Numbered from the stretch's first letter, positions 6,618 to 15,304 are shown. The stretch is DNA of 17,703 nucleotides from an uncultured Roseburia sp. (GCA_910577925.1 CAJTOI010000037.1:1-17703); one strand, 5' to 3'. Notes: generated from the letters alone by a model not told the origin. A program made the numbers and translations.

Positions 6618-7949
6618 ATGGAATTTGTGACAGGCGTGAACAGAAAACAGACAGTGGAAATCAGCGATTTGCTGACAGGGGCGTACACGGGAAAGCGCGC
6701 GGTCGTAAACGGAAGTATTCACACGGTGCGCGATATGGGCGAGGTCGCTTTCGTGATTCTGCGCAAGCGGGAGGGGCTGCTCCAGTGTGTATTTGAGAAG
6801 GGAAAAACACCGTTTGCGCACAAAGACCTAAAGGAGGGCGCAGCCGTCGAGGCGGAGGGGATTGTGAGTGACGAGGCGCGGGCGCCGGGCGGTATCGAGC
6901 TGCGCGTGGACGCGGTCCGGCTGCTCTCGGAACCGGCGGAGCCGATGCCCTTTGCGGTTTCTAAATGGAAGCTTCCGACCACACTCGAGACGAATCTCGA
7001 TAACCGGGCGATCGCGCTGCGCAATATCAGAGAGCGCGCGAAGTTCCGCATTCAGGAGGGTATCGTGCGGGGGTTCCGGGATTTTTTATACGGAGAGGGA
7101 TTTACCGAGATACACACGCCGAAAATCGGGGCGAAGAGCGCTGAGGGCGGGGCGAACCTGTTCCGTCTCGACTATTTTCACCGGCCTGCGGTGCTGCAGC
7201 AGAGCCCGCAGTTTTACAAACAGATGATGGTCGGGGTCTTCGACCGGGTATTTGAGACGGCGCCGGTGTTCCGGGCGGAAAAACACAGCACAAAGCGTCA
7301 TTTAAACGAGTATACAAGCCTTGATTTTGAGATGGGCTATATCGACGGATTTGAGGATATCATGGCGATGGAAACCGGATTTCTGCAGTATACGATGCGG
7401 CTGCTTGCGCGGGATTACTCAAAAGAACTGAACATGCTGGATATCACGCTGCCTGCCGTGGATCAGATTCCCTGCGTGCGCTTCGATACGGCAAAACGGC
7501 AGGTTGCGGAGAAATACCGGAGGGAAATCCGGAATCCCCATGATTTGGAGCCGGAAGAGGAGGCTTTGATCGGGAAGTATTACAAGGAAGCGTGCGGCGC
7601 GGATTTCGTGTTTGTCACCCATTATCCGTCAAAGAAACGACCGTTTTACGCGATGGACGATCCCAAGGATGCGGGCGTCACGCTGAGTTTTGACCTTCTG
7701 TACCGCGGGCTTGAGATTACGACCGGCGGACAGCGCATCCACGATTACCGTATGCTGCTCGACAAAATCGCCGCGCGCGGTATGGAGACGGAGGGCATGG
7801 AGCAGTATCTTGCGGTGTTTAAGCACGGTATGCCGCCGCACGGAGGACTTGGAATCGGCCTTGAGCGTCTCACAATGAAACTGATCGGAGAGGACAACGT
7901 GCGGGAGACGACACTGTTCCCGCGTGACATCAGCAGGCTTGAGCCATAA
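6618..7949 (+). CDS. aspS: aspartate--tRNA(Asn) ligase (archaeal-type, non-discriminating AspRS)
   Basis: This class II aminoacyl-tRNA synthetase of 443 residues attaches Asp to tRNA-Asp and, in the non-discriminating form, to tRNA-Asn. It is the short archaeal type without the bacterial insertion domain. An OB-fold anticodon domain spans about 1-105 (VNGSIHTVRDMG). The catalytic domain shows QQSPQ (194-198), motif 2 FRAEKHSTKRHLNEYTSLDFE (first residue 218), TGGQRIHDY (369-377), motif 3 GLGIGLERL (410-418) and the terminal FPRDISRLEP. Discriminating archaeal enzymes usually have Trp in the GWVH turn; here it is Ser, which fits relaxed tRNA recognition. ATG 6618 is chosen because GGAG (6608-6611) precedes it by 6 nt; upstream starts at 6525, 6531 and 6606 lack a site and would add sequence from the leader hairpins. 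Co-transcription with gatCAB and the Asn-reading T-box strongly support Asp-tRNA-Asn formation. An AsnRS identity is less likely. Confidence 0.92.
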   Translation: MEFVTGVNRKQTVEISDLLTGAYTGKRAVVNGSIHTVRDMGEVAFVILRKREGLLQCVFEKGKTPFAHKDLKEGAAVEAEGIVSDEARAPGGIELRVDAVRLLSEPAEPMPFAVSKWKLPTTLETNLDNRAIALRNIRERAKFRIQEGIVRGFRDFLYGEGFTEIHTPKIGAKSAEGGANLFRLDYFHRPAVLQQSPQFYKQMMVGVFDRVFETAPVFRAEKHSTKRHLNEYTSLDFEMGYIDGFEDIMAMETGFLQYTMRLLARDYSKELNMLDITLPAVDQIPCVRFDTAKRQVAEKYRREIRNPHDLEPEEEALIGKYYKEACGADFVFVTHYPSKKRPFYAMDDPKDAGVTLSFDLLYRGLEITTGGQRIHDYRMLLDKIAARGMETEGMEQYLAVFKHGMPPHGGLGIGLERLTMKLIGEDNVRETTLFPRDISRLEP

Positions 7950-7961
7950 GAGGAGAAGCGT

Positions 7962-8528
7962 ATGAATTTATATCAACAGTTACAGCAATATCATCCCTAC
8001 AACGAGCAGGAGGCGAATGACTGCGACGTGATGCAGCGTCTGATCGAGCGCGAACCGGACATTTTTGTCCGTGAAAACCGCACGGCCCATTTTACGGCCT
8101 CTTCCTGGCTGTTAAACAAAAACCATGACAAAGTTCTGCTGGTCTGGCACAATATTTACCGCTCCTGGTCTTGGACCGGCGGACACGCAGACGGAGAGCG
8201 GGATCTGCTCGCGGTTGCCGTGAAGGAGGCGGGGGAGGAGACTGGAATCAGAGCGATCGCGCCCGTGCGGCCGGACATTTTTTCGCTTGAGATACTGACG
8301 GTGGACGGCCACGAGAAACGGGGCGTATATGTCCCGTCGCACCTGCACCTGAATATCACATATCTTCTTGAGGCGGACGAGAGCGAGGCGCTCCGGGTGA
8401 AGCCGGACGAGAACAGCGGCGTCCGCTGGTTTCCGATTGAGGAGGCGCCGGGGGCCTCAAGCGAGCCATGGATGGCGGAGCGCATCTACAGAAAGCTGAA
8501 TGAAAAATTAAAAGGAGAACGGCCGTGA
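7962..8528 (+). CDS. Nudix hydrolase
   Basis: This soluble protein of 188 residues is expected to cleave a nucleoside diphosphate linked to another group. The Nudix box is visible as GGHADGERDLLAVAVKEAGE followed by ETGI. Compared with the consensus GX5EX7REUXEEXGU it has Lys for Arg and one extra residue between the first Glu and the KE pair, a variant I associate with this subgroup. The N-terminal 40 residues (QQLQQYHPYNEQEANDCDVM) precede the fold and resemble NUDIX proteins of the isopentenyl-diphosphate-isomerase-like or general phosphohydrolase set. A GAGGAGAAG site precedes ATG 7962, 12 nt after aspS, and its stop overlaps the next start by four bases (GTGA). The substrate and the reason for its place inside a tRNA-amidation operon are unknown. 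Confidence 0.88.
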   Translation: MNLYQQLQQYHPYNEQEANDCDVMQRLIEREPDIFVRENRTAHFTASSWLLNKNHDKVLLVWHNIYRSWSWTGGHADGERDLLAVAVKEAGEETGIRAIAPVRPDIFSLEILTVDGHEKRGVYVPSHLHLNITYLLEADESEALRVKPDENSGVRWFPIEEAPGASSEPWMAERIYRKLNEKLKGERP

Positions 8529-9391
8529 ACCATTTGGGAACGAAAACAATCGAGACAGAGCGCCTGACACTGCGGAGATTTGCGGTGGAGGATGCGGAAA
8601 AAATGTATGAAAACTGGGCGGGCGATCCGGAGGTGACCAGATTTTTGCTGTGGCCGACGCACGCGGACGCGGGGGTGACGAGAGCGCTGTTAGAGACGTG
8701 GGTCGCCGCCTATGAACAGGAAGATAAATATGAGTGGTGTATTTCCTTAAAGGAGACGAAAGAGCCCATCGGCAGCATCGGCGCTTTCGGGAGGAACGAG
8801 AAGGCAAAGTCGGTGGAAATTGGCTACTGCATCGGCCGCGCATACTGGCATAAGGGCTATACGTCGGAGGCGGTGGCGGCAGTCATGAAATTTCTGCTTG
8901 AAGAAGTGGGATTTTCCCGGATTGAAGCGAGACACGATCCGAAAAATCCGCGCTCCGGCGGCGTGATGAAAAAGTGCGGCCTGCGCTATGAGGGAACGAG
9001 GATTCAGGCGGACTGGAATAATTCGGGAATCTGCGACGAGGCACTCTACGGCTATGTGAAAGGCGTGACGGATGCGGCCCCGGCGGGGACGGAGCGGCCC
9101 AACAGCGGCATTTCCGACGAGATGATCGAGTATGTGGGGATTCTCGCAAAGCTTGAGCTTGATGCCGCGGAGCGGGAGCAGGCGAAAAAGGATATGAGCG
9201 AGATGCTTGACTATATCGACCGGTTAAACGAGCTTGACACCGACGGCGTGGAGCCTGCGTCCCACATTTTCCCGGTCACAAACGTGTTCCGGGAGGATGT
9301 GGTCACAAACGGAGACGGCAGCGCAGAGAGCCTTTTGAATGCGCCGGAGAAAAAGGACGGGGGCTTTAAGGTTCCAAAGACAATCGGATAG
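8525..9391 (+). CDS. gatC: GNAT acetyltransferase fused to GatC
   Basis: This single 288-residue frame combines two proteins. Residues 1-181 are a RimJ/RimL-like GNAT domain: it starts TIETERLTLRRF, has an acetyl-CoA loop region IGYCIGRAYWHKGYTSEA (99-116) and the NPRSGGVMKKCGLRYEG strand-helix (141-157). A linker of about 14 residues (TDAAPAGTERPNSG) leads to a complete GatC (196-288) beginning ISDEMIEYVGILAKLEL and ending ESLLNAPEKKDGGFKVPKTIG. GatC is the small clamp that holds GatA and GatB together in the Asp-tRNA-Asn/Glu-tRNA-Gln amidotransferase. The Met that normally opens GatC is replaced by Gly195, and no ribosome site precedes the nearest internal ATG (9122), so GatC is expected only as part of the fusion. 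GTG 8525 overlaps the Nudix stop and has AAGGAG upstream. The acetylation target is unknown. Confidence 0.9.
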   Translation: MNHLGTKTIETERLTLRRFAVEDAEKMYENWAGDPEVTRFLLWPTHADAGVTRALLETWVAAYEQEDKYEWCISLKETKEPIGSIGAFGRNEKAKSVEIGYCIGRAYWHKGYTSEAVAAVMKFLLEEVGFSRIEARHDPKNPRSGGVMKKCGLRYEGTRIQADWNNSGICDEALYGYVKGVTDAAPAGTERPNSGISDEMIEYVGILAKLELDAAEREQAKKDMSEMLDYIDRLNELDTDGVEPASHIFPVTNVFREDVVTNGDGSAESLLNAPEKKDGGFKVPKTIG

Positions 9392-9395
9392 AAAA

Positions 9396-9410
9396 GCGTG
9401 CTGCGCACGC
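9396..9410 (+). repeat. small hairpin between gatC and gatA
   Basis: GCGTGC-TGC-GCACGC forms a 6-bp stem with a 3-nt loop in the 38-nt gap, just upstream of the gatA ribosome site. There is no T run, so it is not a terminator; it may protect mRNA or tune gatA translation. Confidence 0.35.
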
Positions 9411-9429
9411 GCTGAATTTGGAGGGAAAT

Positions 9430-10890
9430 ATGAGTTTGATGAGTCTGACTGCCGCAGAGCTCGGCAGAAAAATAAAGGCGGGCGAAGCGACGGCGGAGCA
9501 GGCCGTGCGGGATGCCCTGGATGCCATAGAGAAAAAGGACGGAGAACTGAACTGTTTTATTACGGTGGACGGGGAAGGAGCCTTAAAACGCGCGGCCGAA
9601 GTGCAGCGCGGGATTGAGGACGGCACACTGACGGGGCCGCTGGCCGGAGTTCCGGTGGCCGTCAAGGATAACATGTGCACGCGCGGGCTGCTCACCACCT
9701 GCGCCTCGAAAATTCTGTATAATTATAAACCGACCTACACGGCGCAGGCCCTAGAGCAGCTTACACAGGCCGGGGCGATTGTGATCGGAAAGACGAATAT
9801 GGATGAGTTTGCGATGGGGAGCACGACGGAGACCTCCGCGTACGGGGAGACGAAGAATCCGTGGAATCTCTCGCATGTGCCGGGAGGTTCCTCCGGGGGC
9901 TCCTGTGCGGCCGTGGCGGCGGAGGAGTGCTCGTTTGCGCTGGGCTCCGACACCGGCGGTTCCATCCGCCAGCCGAGCTCTTTCTGCGGAGTGACGGGAC
10001 TTAAGCCCACCTACGGGACGGTGTCCCGCTATGGGCTGGTCGCCTACGGTTCTTCGTTGGATCAGATCGGGCCGGTGGCGAAGGATGTGACGGACTGCGC
10101 GCTGATTTTGGAGGCGATTGCCGCGTACGACACGAAAGATTCCACCTCTGTGAAGCGGGAGGCGTATGATTTTACCGCGGCGCTTGCGGATGACGTTTCG
10201 GGGATGCGCATCGGCATCCCGCGGGACTATTTGGGGGACGGACTCGACCGGGAAGTAAAAGAGGCTGTGCTCGCGGCGGCGGAGACGCTCGCAGAGAAAG
10301 GGGCCGTCGTCGAGGAATTTGACCTGAGCCTGACCGAGTATGCGATTCCCGCCTACTATATCATCGCCTGCGCGGAGGCCAGCTCCAATCTGGCCCGGTT
10401 CGACGGCGTGAAATACGGCTACCGCGCAAAGGAGTACGAGGGACTTCACAATATGTACAAAAAATCCCGCTCCGAGGGCTTTGGGCCCGAGGTCAGACGC
10501 CGGATCATGCTGGGCTCGTTCGTGCTCAGCAGCGGGTATTACGACGCGTATTATCTGAAAGCGCTGCGCGCGAAGGCACTGATCAAACAGGCATTTGACC
10601 AGGCTTTTGCGAAATACGATGTGATACTGGGGCCGACGGCGCCGACGACCGCGCCGAAGCTCGGAGCGTCTCTTTGCGATCCGATAAAAATGTACCTCGG
10701 GGACATCTATACGGTTTCCGTAAATCTCGCGGGCCTGCCTGCAGTCACACTCCCCTGTGGAAGGGATGATGCGGGGCTTCCGATCGGGCTCCAGCTGATC
10801 GGGGACTGTTTTGCAGAGAAAAAGATTATCCGCGCGGCTTACGCCTACGAACGGACCAGAAGATACGAGCACAGCCCGCTGCAGTGTTAA
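9430..10890 (+). CDS. gatA: Asp-tRNA(Asn)/Glu-tRNA(Gln) amidotransferase subunit A
   Basis: This 486-residue amidase subunit releases ammonia from glutamine for transfer to Asp-tRNA-Asn or Glu-tRNA-Gln. It is an amidase-signature enzyme with the complete Ser-cisSer-Lys triad: Lys79 in PVAVKDN, cis-Ser154 in PGGSSGGS and the nucleophile Ser178 in DTGGSIRQP. These are the same positions as in the well-studied Staphylococcus aureus GatA, which also supports the start at ATG 9430. GGAGG (9420-9424) lies 5 nt upstream; an in-frame TTG at 9418 overlaps that site and is rejected. It follows the GNAT-GatC fusion by 38 nt and precedes gatB. No residue changes suggest loss of activity. Confidence 0.96.
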   Translation: MSLMSLTAAELGRKIKAGEATAEQAVRDALDAIEKKDGELNCFITVDGEGALKRAAEVQRGIEDGTLTGPLAGVPVAVKDNMCTRGLLTTCASKILYNYKPTYTAQALEQLTQAGAIVIGKTNMDEFAMGSTTETSAYGETKNPWNLSHVPGGSSGGSCAAVAAEECSFALGSDTGGSIRQPSSFCGVTGLKPTYGTVSRYGLVAYGSSLDQIGPVAKDVTDCALILEAIAAYDTKDSTSVKREAYDFTAALADDVSGMRIGIPRDYLGDGLDREVKEAVLAAAETLAEKGAVVEEFDLSLTEYAIPAYYIIACAEASSNLARFDGVKYGYRAKEYEGLHNMYKKSRSEGFGPEVRRRIMLGSFVLSSGYYDAYYLKALRAKALIKQAFDQAFAKYDVILGPTAPTTAPKLGASLCDPIKMYLGDIYTVSVNLAGLPAVTLPCGRDDAGLPIGLQLIGDCFAEKKIIRAAYAYERTRRYEHSPLQC

Positions 10891-10934
10891 GCGAAGCATT
10901 CAGAGTGGAGAGAGGAAAGGAGCATGACTATAAT

Positions 10935-12377
10935 ATGAAGACATACGAGACAGTGATCGGTCTGGAGGTGCATGTGGAGCTGGCCACCAGAACTAAAATT
11001 TTCTGCTCCTGTTCGACGGAATTTGGGGGAGCGCCAAACAGCCATACCTGTCCGGTCTGTACCGGGCAGCCCGGCTCGCTTCCGGTCTTAAATCGAAAAG
11101 TGGTGGAATATGCGATGGCTGTCGGGCTGGCGACTAACTGTGCGGTTACCCGATGCTGTAAATTCGACCGGAAAAATTATTTTTATCCGGACAATCCGCA
11201 GAACTACCAGATTTCCCAGCTGTATCTGCCGATCTGCCGCGACGGGGGCGTGGAGATCGAGACCGCCGCGGGGAAAAAGACCGTTGGCATTCATGAAATC
11301 CATATGGAGGAAGATGCCGGAAAGCTGGTGCATGACGAGTGGGAGGATGTGTCGATTGTGGATTACAACCGCTCCGGCGTGCCGTTGATTGAGATTGTGT
11401 CCGAGCCGGATATGCGCTCCGCGGAGGAGGTCATCGCCTACCTCGAGAAGCTGCGGCTGATTATCCAGTATCTCGGGGCCTCCGACTGCAAGCTGAACGA
11501 GGGCTCAATGCGCGCCGACGTCAACCTTTCCGTGCGGGAGGCAGGAACGGAAACGTTCGGGACCCGCACCGAAATGAAAAATCTGAACTCGTTTAAGGCC
11601 ATCGCGAGAGCCATCGAGGCGGAGCGCGCGCGCCAGATCGAGCTGATTGAGGCGGGGAAAGCGGTTGTCCAGGAGACAAGGCGCTGGGATGACAACAAGG
11701 AGTATTCCTACGCGATGCGCTCGAAGGAGGATGCGCAGGATTACCGCTATTTTCCGGAACCGGATCTTGTGCCGGTGTTCATCGATGATGCGTGGATCGC
11801 CGAGGTGAAGGCGAGAGAGCCGGAGATGCGCGACGCAAAGCTCGCGCGCTATCAGAGCGAGTTCGGGCTGCCCGAATACGACGCAAAGATTCTCACCGGG
11901 GACAAACATTTTGCGGATTTGTTCGAGGCGGCGACGGCGCTGTGCGGGAAGCCGAAAAAGGTGTCAAACTGGATTATGGTCGAGACGATCCGCCTGCTAA
12001 AAGAGAACGGGAAGGACGCGGACGAGATTGCGTTTTCCCCCGTTAATTTGGCGAAGCTTATCGATCTTGCGGATTCCGGCAGCATCACGGGTACGGTTGC
12101 AAAGGAGGTTTTCGAGCGTGTATTTCAGGAGGACATTGACCCGGAGGCCTATGTAAAGGAGCACGGGCTTGTGACGGTAAAAGATGAGGGCGCGCTTCGG
12201 GCCGTTGTAAAACAGGTGCTTGCGGAAAATCCGAAGTCTGTGGAGGATTATCGGAACGGAAAAGAGAAAGCGATCGGATTTCTTGTGGGACAGACGATGC
12301 GGCAGATGAAGGGGAAAGCGGACCCGGGTATCGTGAATAAACTGCTGAAAGAATTACTCGGGCAAACTGGGAACTGA
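10935..12377 (+). CDS. gatB: Asp-tRNA(Asn)/Glu-tRNA(Gln) amidotransferase subunit B
   Basis: This 480-residue subunit binds the mischarged tRNA, phosphorylates the Asp or Glu side chain with ATP and receives ammonia from GatA. The N-terminus YETVIGLEVHVELATRTKIF is the family signature. Zinc ligands are visible as C24-x-C26 and C39-x2-C42 (FCSCS and TCPVC), and the metal/ATP region as HEIHMEEDAGKLVHD from His120. The C-terminal helical and YqeY-like tail domain (about 330-480) ends IVNKLLKELLGQ. ATG 10935 is chosen: the AAAGGAG site lies 12 nt upstream and the protein then starts at the usual place. A GTG at 10884 inside the end of gatA is rejected. A four-codon frame ATG 10924 to TGA overlaps the start region and is probably meaningless. 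The stop codon overlaps the apparent beginning of the GH3 reading frame. Confidence 0.96.
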   Translation: MKTYETVIGLEVHVELATRTKIFCSCSTEFGGAPNSHTCPVCTGQPGSLPVLNRKVVEYAMAVGLATNCAVTRCCKFDRKNYFYPDNPQNYQISQLYLPICRDGGVEIETAAGKKTVGIHEIHMEEDAGKLVHDEWEDVSIVDYNRSGVPLIEIVSEPDMRSAEEVIAYLEKLRLIIQYLGASDCKLNEGSMRADVNLSVREAGTETFGTRTEMKNLNSFKAIARAIEAERARQIELIEAGKAVVQETRRWDDNKEYSYAMRSKEDAQDYRYFPEPDLVPVFIDDAWIAEVKAREPEMRDAKLARYQSEFGLPEYDAKILTGDKHFADLFEAATALCGKPKKVSNWIMVETIRLLKENGKDADEIAFSPVNLAKLIDLADSGSITGTVAKEVFERVFQEDIDPEAYVKEHGLVTVKDEGALRAVVKQVLAENPKSVEDYRNGKEKAIGFLVGQTMRQMKGKADPGIVNKLLKELLGQTGN

Positions 12378-12415
12378 AACCGGCAATTCGTGCGGGGCTG
12401 CTGCTGTTCGCGGTC

Positions 12416-15304
12416 GTGCTGAATTACGCATATGCGAGCATGGGGATGGTTGCGGAATCATTTGTCGGGGCGGCGGAGCCGAAAACAGATGAAGCAGAGC
12501 GGCAGCAGACCAAAGAGGCCGCGGAGGAACTGGCAGAGACCGTTGCCGCGGAGGGAATGGTGCTGCTGCAGAACCGTGAAGGCACGCTGCCGTTTTCGGA
12601 CAGAGTAAAAAAGGTCAATGTGTTCGGCTGGGCGTCAACGGCATGGCTGGCAGGCGGTTCCGGTTCGGGCGGTGTCAGCCGGATCGATACGGATCTCTTG
12701 TCGGCGCTCGAGGGCTACGGGATTGCGTACAACACTGCGCTTGCGGATATGTATCGGGATTTCCAGGCCGGGCGGGAATATACATCTACGCTGAACAGTT
12801 GGCCGGAGCAGTCGGCGCGCCTGTATGAGCCGTCCATTGATAACCGGACATATTACAGTGAGACGATGCTCGCGGACGCGCTGGAATTTTCCGACACGGC
12901 GCTCGTGGTTATCGGGCGTTTGACCGGCGAGAGCAACGACGCGACAAACTGTCAGTACAAGCGGCTCGAAAAAGAGGGAGAGATCGTGACGGACGACACC
13001 CGGATGCTTCTTGAGCTTTCCTCCGAGGAGGAAGAACTGCTGTCTTATGTGGGCGAAAACTATGAGCGCGTCGTCGTGCTTATCAATTCCACAAATGTGA
13101 TGGAGCTGGGTCAGGTGGAGACGATTCCGGGCATAGACGCCTGCGTGCAGGTGGGACTGCCCGGCCAGGTGGGAACGGCGGCGCTTCCCGCGGTTCTCTG
13201 GGGAGAGCTGCAGCCGGGCGGCCGCACGGCGGACACCTGGGCGTATGACATCACAACGGCGCCGAGTTATGTAAACGCGGGGCTTGAGGGCGTCGGCGCA
13301 TACACGAATGCAGAAGGGCTCTACCCTGCGGACGGGACGACAAACGGAAATCTGGGCGAGCCCTACGCCTATGAGCAGGTGAGCTATGCCGATTACGCCG
13401 AGGGAATCTATATCGGGTACAAGTGGTACGAGACGGCGGATGCGGAAGGGTTCTGGTCCGGTGTCGCAAATGAGCACGGAAACGGCTATGAGGGGGTCGT
13501 CCAGTATCCCTTCGGCTACGGACTGAGTTATACCGATTTTGCGTGGAACGTGACGGAGGCTCCCGAAAATGAGAGTCCGCTTGCGGCAGACGGAAAGGTC
13601 ACAGTCAAAGTCGAGGTCACAAACACGGGTGACATGCCGGGGCAGGATGTCGTGCAGCTGTACTATACGGCGTCCTATACGCCGGGCGGAATCGAAAAGA
13701 GCGCAGCAGAGCTGGCGGCGTTTGCAAAGACGAAGACCCTGGCGCCCAGGGAGCGCGAGGAGCTGACACTGGAATTTGATGTGGAGGAGATGGCAAGCTA
13801 CGATTGCTATGATGCCAACGGCAACGGTTTCGCGGGTTACGAGCTGGATGCCGGCGACTATGTGTTTACCGTGCGTTCGGATGCGCACACGCTGCGCGCG
13901 GACGCGGTTACGATGCGGCTGGCCGAAGGGGTGAGATATGAGACGGACCGAGTGTCGGGCGCAGAAGTGGGAAACAAATTCACCGGAGCGGACGCCTTAG
14001 ACGGCATCAGCCTTGACGGGACGGACTCCGGACAGAATATCTTGTATCTGTCGCGGAGCGATTTTGCGGAGACTTATCCGAAGCGGCCGGGCAGCCGTGC
14101 GATGGACGATGCTGTGGCTGCGCTTAACCTGTATGACGAGGCGCAGGCACAGGCCTATATCGACGAGAACGACGGGCCGATTGTCACCGGTGCGAAGAAC
14201 GGTCTGAAAATCGAGGAGAAGGGTGTGACGACGGAGCTGGGCTATGCGCTCGGCGCGGATTACTCGGAACCCCGGTGGGAGGAGCTTTTAGACCAGCTGA
14301 CCGTGGAGGAGATGGAAAACATATATGTTTTCGGCTACGGCGGTATCACGGATATAAAGAGCATCGGCAAGGTGCGGACAAAGGATGCGGACGGGCCGGC
14401 TCAGATCGGCGGCTTTACCGGCATGGGCGCAGGCACCGGTTTCCCGGGCAGCAGCACGCTTGCGCAGACCTGGAATACCGAACTGGCGCGGCAGGAAGGG
14501 CGCACGATCGGGCGGCAGGCGATTTTAAACGGCTACAGCGGTTGGTATGCGCCGGCGGTCAATATCCACAGAAGCCCGCTGAACGGACGCAATTACGAAT
14601 ATTATTCCGAGGACAGTATCCTCTCGGGCGCAATGTGCGGAAGCACGGTGCAGGGCGCAAACGAGGCGGGCGTGTACACCTATGTGAAGCATTTTATCTG
14701 CAATGACGGCGAGGCCGGCATCTACCGTGATTCGATCTATCTTTGGATGACGGAGCAGACGCTGCGCGAAATATACTTAAAGCCGTTTCAGATGCTTGTG
14801 GAGGATTACGACGCGGTGGGTCTGATGACCAGCTACAACCGTATCGGCGCCGTGTGGGCCGGCGGAAGTACCGCGCTGCTTACCGGCGTCTTAAGAGACG
14901 AGTGGGGATTTACGGGCGGCGTGATCACGGATTACTGCGACCACCATGCGTTTATGAACGGCGACCAGGCGCTGCGCGCGGGCGGAAGCCTTTGGATGAG
15001 CGGTTTTATGGGCGGCGCACTGACGCAGGAGACGAGCTCAAACAGCTATTATCAGGCGCTGCGGGCAGCGGCAAAGAATACGCTGTACATGTATCTGCAT
15101 GTGCGTGTGACCAACCGGGATTACTGTGAAGCAGTCGGAGACGATACGCTGCTGCGCCCGGTGTTTGCCGCGCCGGTCTTCGGCATCAGACAGATAATTC
15201 TCATGATTACGGCTGCCGCGGTGCTGCTGTTCGTGCTGGCGGTCCGCGCGCTCGTGATTGACCATAAGCTGCGGAAACAGGCAAAGCAGCAGGGGGAAGC
15301 ATGA
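12416..15304 (+). CDS. membrane-anchored glycoside hydrolase family 3 protein, permuted domain order
   Basis: This 962-residue protein (from GTG 12416) should hydrolyse beta-glycosides at the cell surface. The domain order is reversed from ordinary GH3 enzymes. Residues about 35-365 are the GH3 C-terminal alpha/beta domain (EGMVLLQNREGTLPF, GGSGSGGV, ending YPFGYGLSYTDF). Residues about 370-490 are fibronectin-III-like (VTNTGDMPGQDVVQLYY). Residues about 615-895 are the TIM-barrel domain with DGPAQIGGF (659), HRSPLNGRNYEYYSED (718), KHFICND (758) and the probable nucleophile Asp839 in GVITDYCD. A C-terminal helix (924-948) is followed by a basic tail. Such reversal is known in Butyrivibrio and Ruminococcus beta-glucosidases. 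The start is uncertain: upstream in-frame codons back to 12374 encode KPAIRAGLLLFAVVLNYAYA, a convincing N-terminal membrane helix, but offer only CTG as a start. Downstream lie LytTR and sensor genes; no terminator separates it from gatB. Confidence 0.9.
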   Translation: MLNYAYASMGMVAESFVGAAEPKTDEAERQQTKEAAEELAETVAAEGMVLLQNREGTLPFSDRVKKVNVFGWASTAWLAGGSGSGGVSRIDTDLLSALEGYGIAYNTALADMYRDFQAGREYTSTLNSWPEQSARLYEPSIDNRTYYSETMLADALEFSDTALVVIGRLTGESNDATNCQYKRLEKEGEIVTDDTRMLLELSSEEEELLSYVGENYERVVVLINSTNVMELGQVETIPGIDACVQVGLPGQVGTAALPAVLWGELQPGGRTADTWAYDITTAPSYVNAGLEGVGAYTNAEGLYPADGTTNGNLGEPYAYEQVSYADYAEGIYIGYKWYETADAEGFWSGVANEHGNGYEGVVQYPFGYGLSYTDFAWNVTEAPENESPLAADGKVTVKVEVTNTGDMPGQDVVQLYYTASYTPGGIEKSAAELAAFAKTKTLAPREREELTLEFDVEEMASYDCYDANGNGFAGYELDAGDYVFTVRSDAHTLRADAVTMRLAEGVRYETDRVSGAEVGNKFTGADALDGISLDGTDSGQNILYLSRSDFAETYPKRPGSRAMDDAVAALNLYDEAQAQAYIDENDGPIVTGAKNGLKIEEKGVTTELGYALGADYSEPRWEELLDQLTVEEMENIYVFGYGGITDIKSIGKVRTKDADGPAQIGGFTGMGAGTGFPGSSTLAQTWNTELARQEGRTIGRQAILNGYSGWYAPAVNIHRSPLNGRNYEYYSEDSILSGAMCGSTVQGANEAGVYTYVKHFICNDGEAGIYRDSIYLWMTEQTLREIYLKPFQMLVEDYDAVGLMTSYNRIGAVWAGGSTALLTGVLRDEWGFTGGVITDYCDHHAFMNGDQALRAGGSLWMSGFMGGALTQETSSNSYYQALRAAAKNTLYMYLHVRVTNRDYCEAVGDDTLLRPVFAAPVFGIRQIILMITAAAVLLFVLAVRALVIDHKLRKQAKQQGEA

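Noticed and set aside
9751..10899. Long minus-strand open frame (382 codons) opposite gatA
   Set aside because: It lies fully antisense to an unambiguous GatA, is Arg/His/Pro rich as expected for a codon shadow in GC-rich DNA, and matches no family.
10924..10938. Four-codon frame ATG to TGA overlapping the gatB start
   Set aside because: Probably chance; it lies after the same ribosome site but no conserved peptide or regulatory pattern is evident.
12635..13888. Minus-strand open frame of 417 codons inside the GH3 gene
   Set aside because: Antisense shadow of a clear coding sequence; composition is unusual (Arg/Cys/His rich) with no motif or ribosome site.
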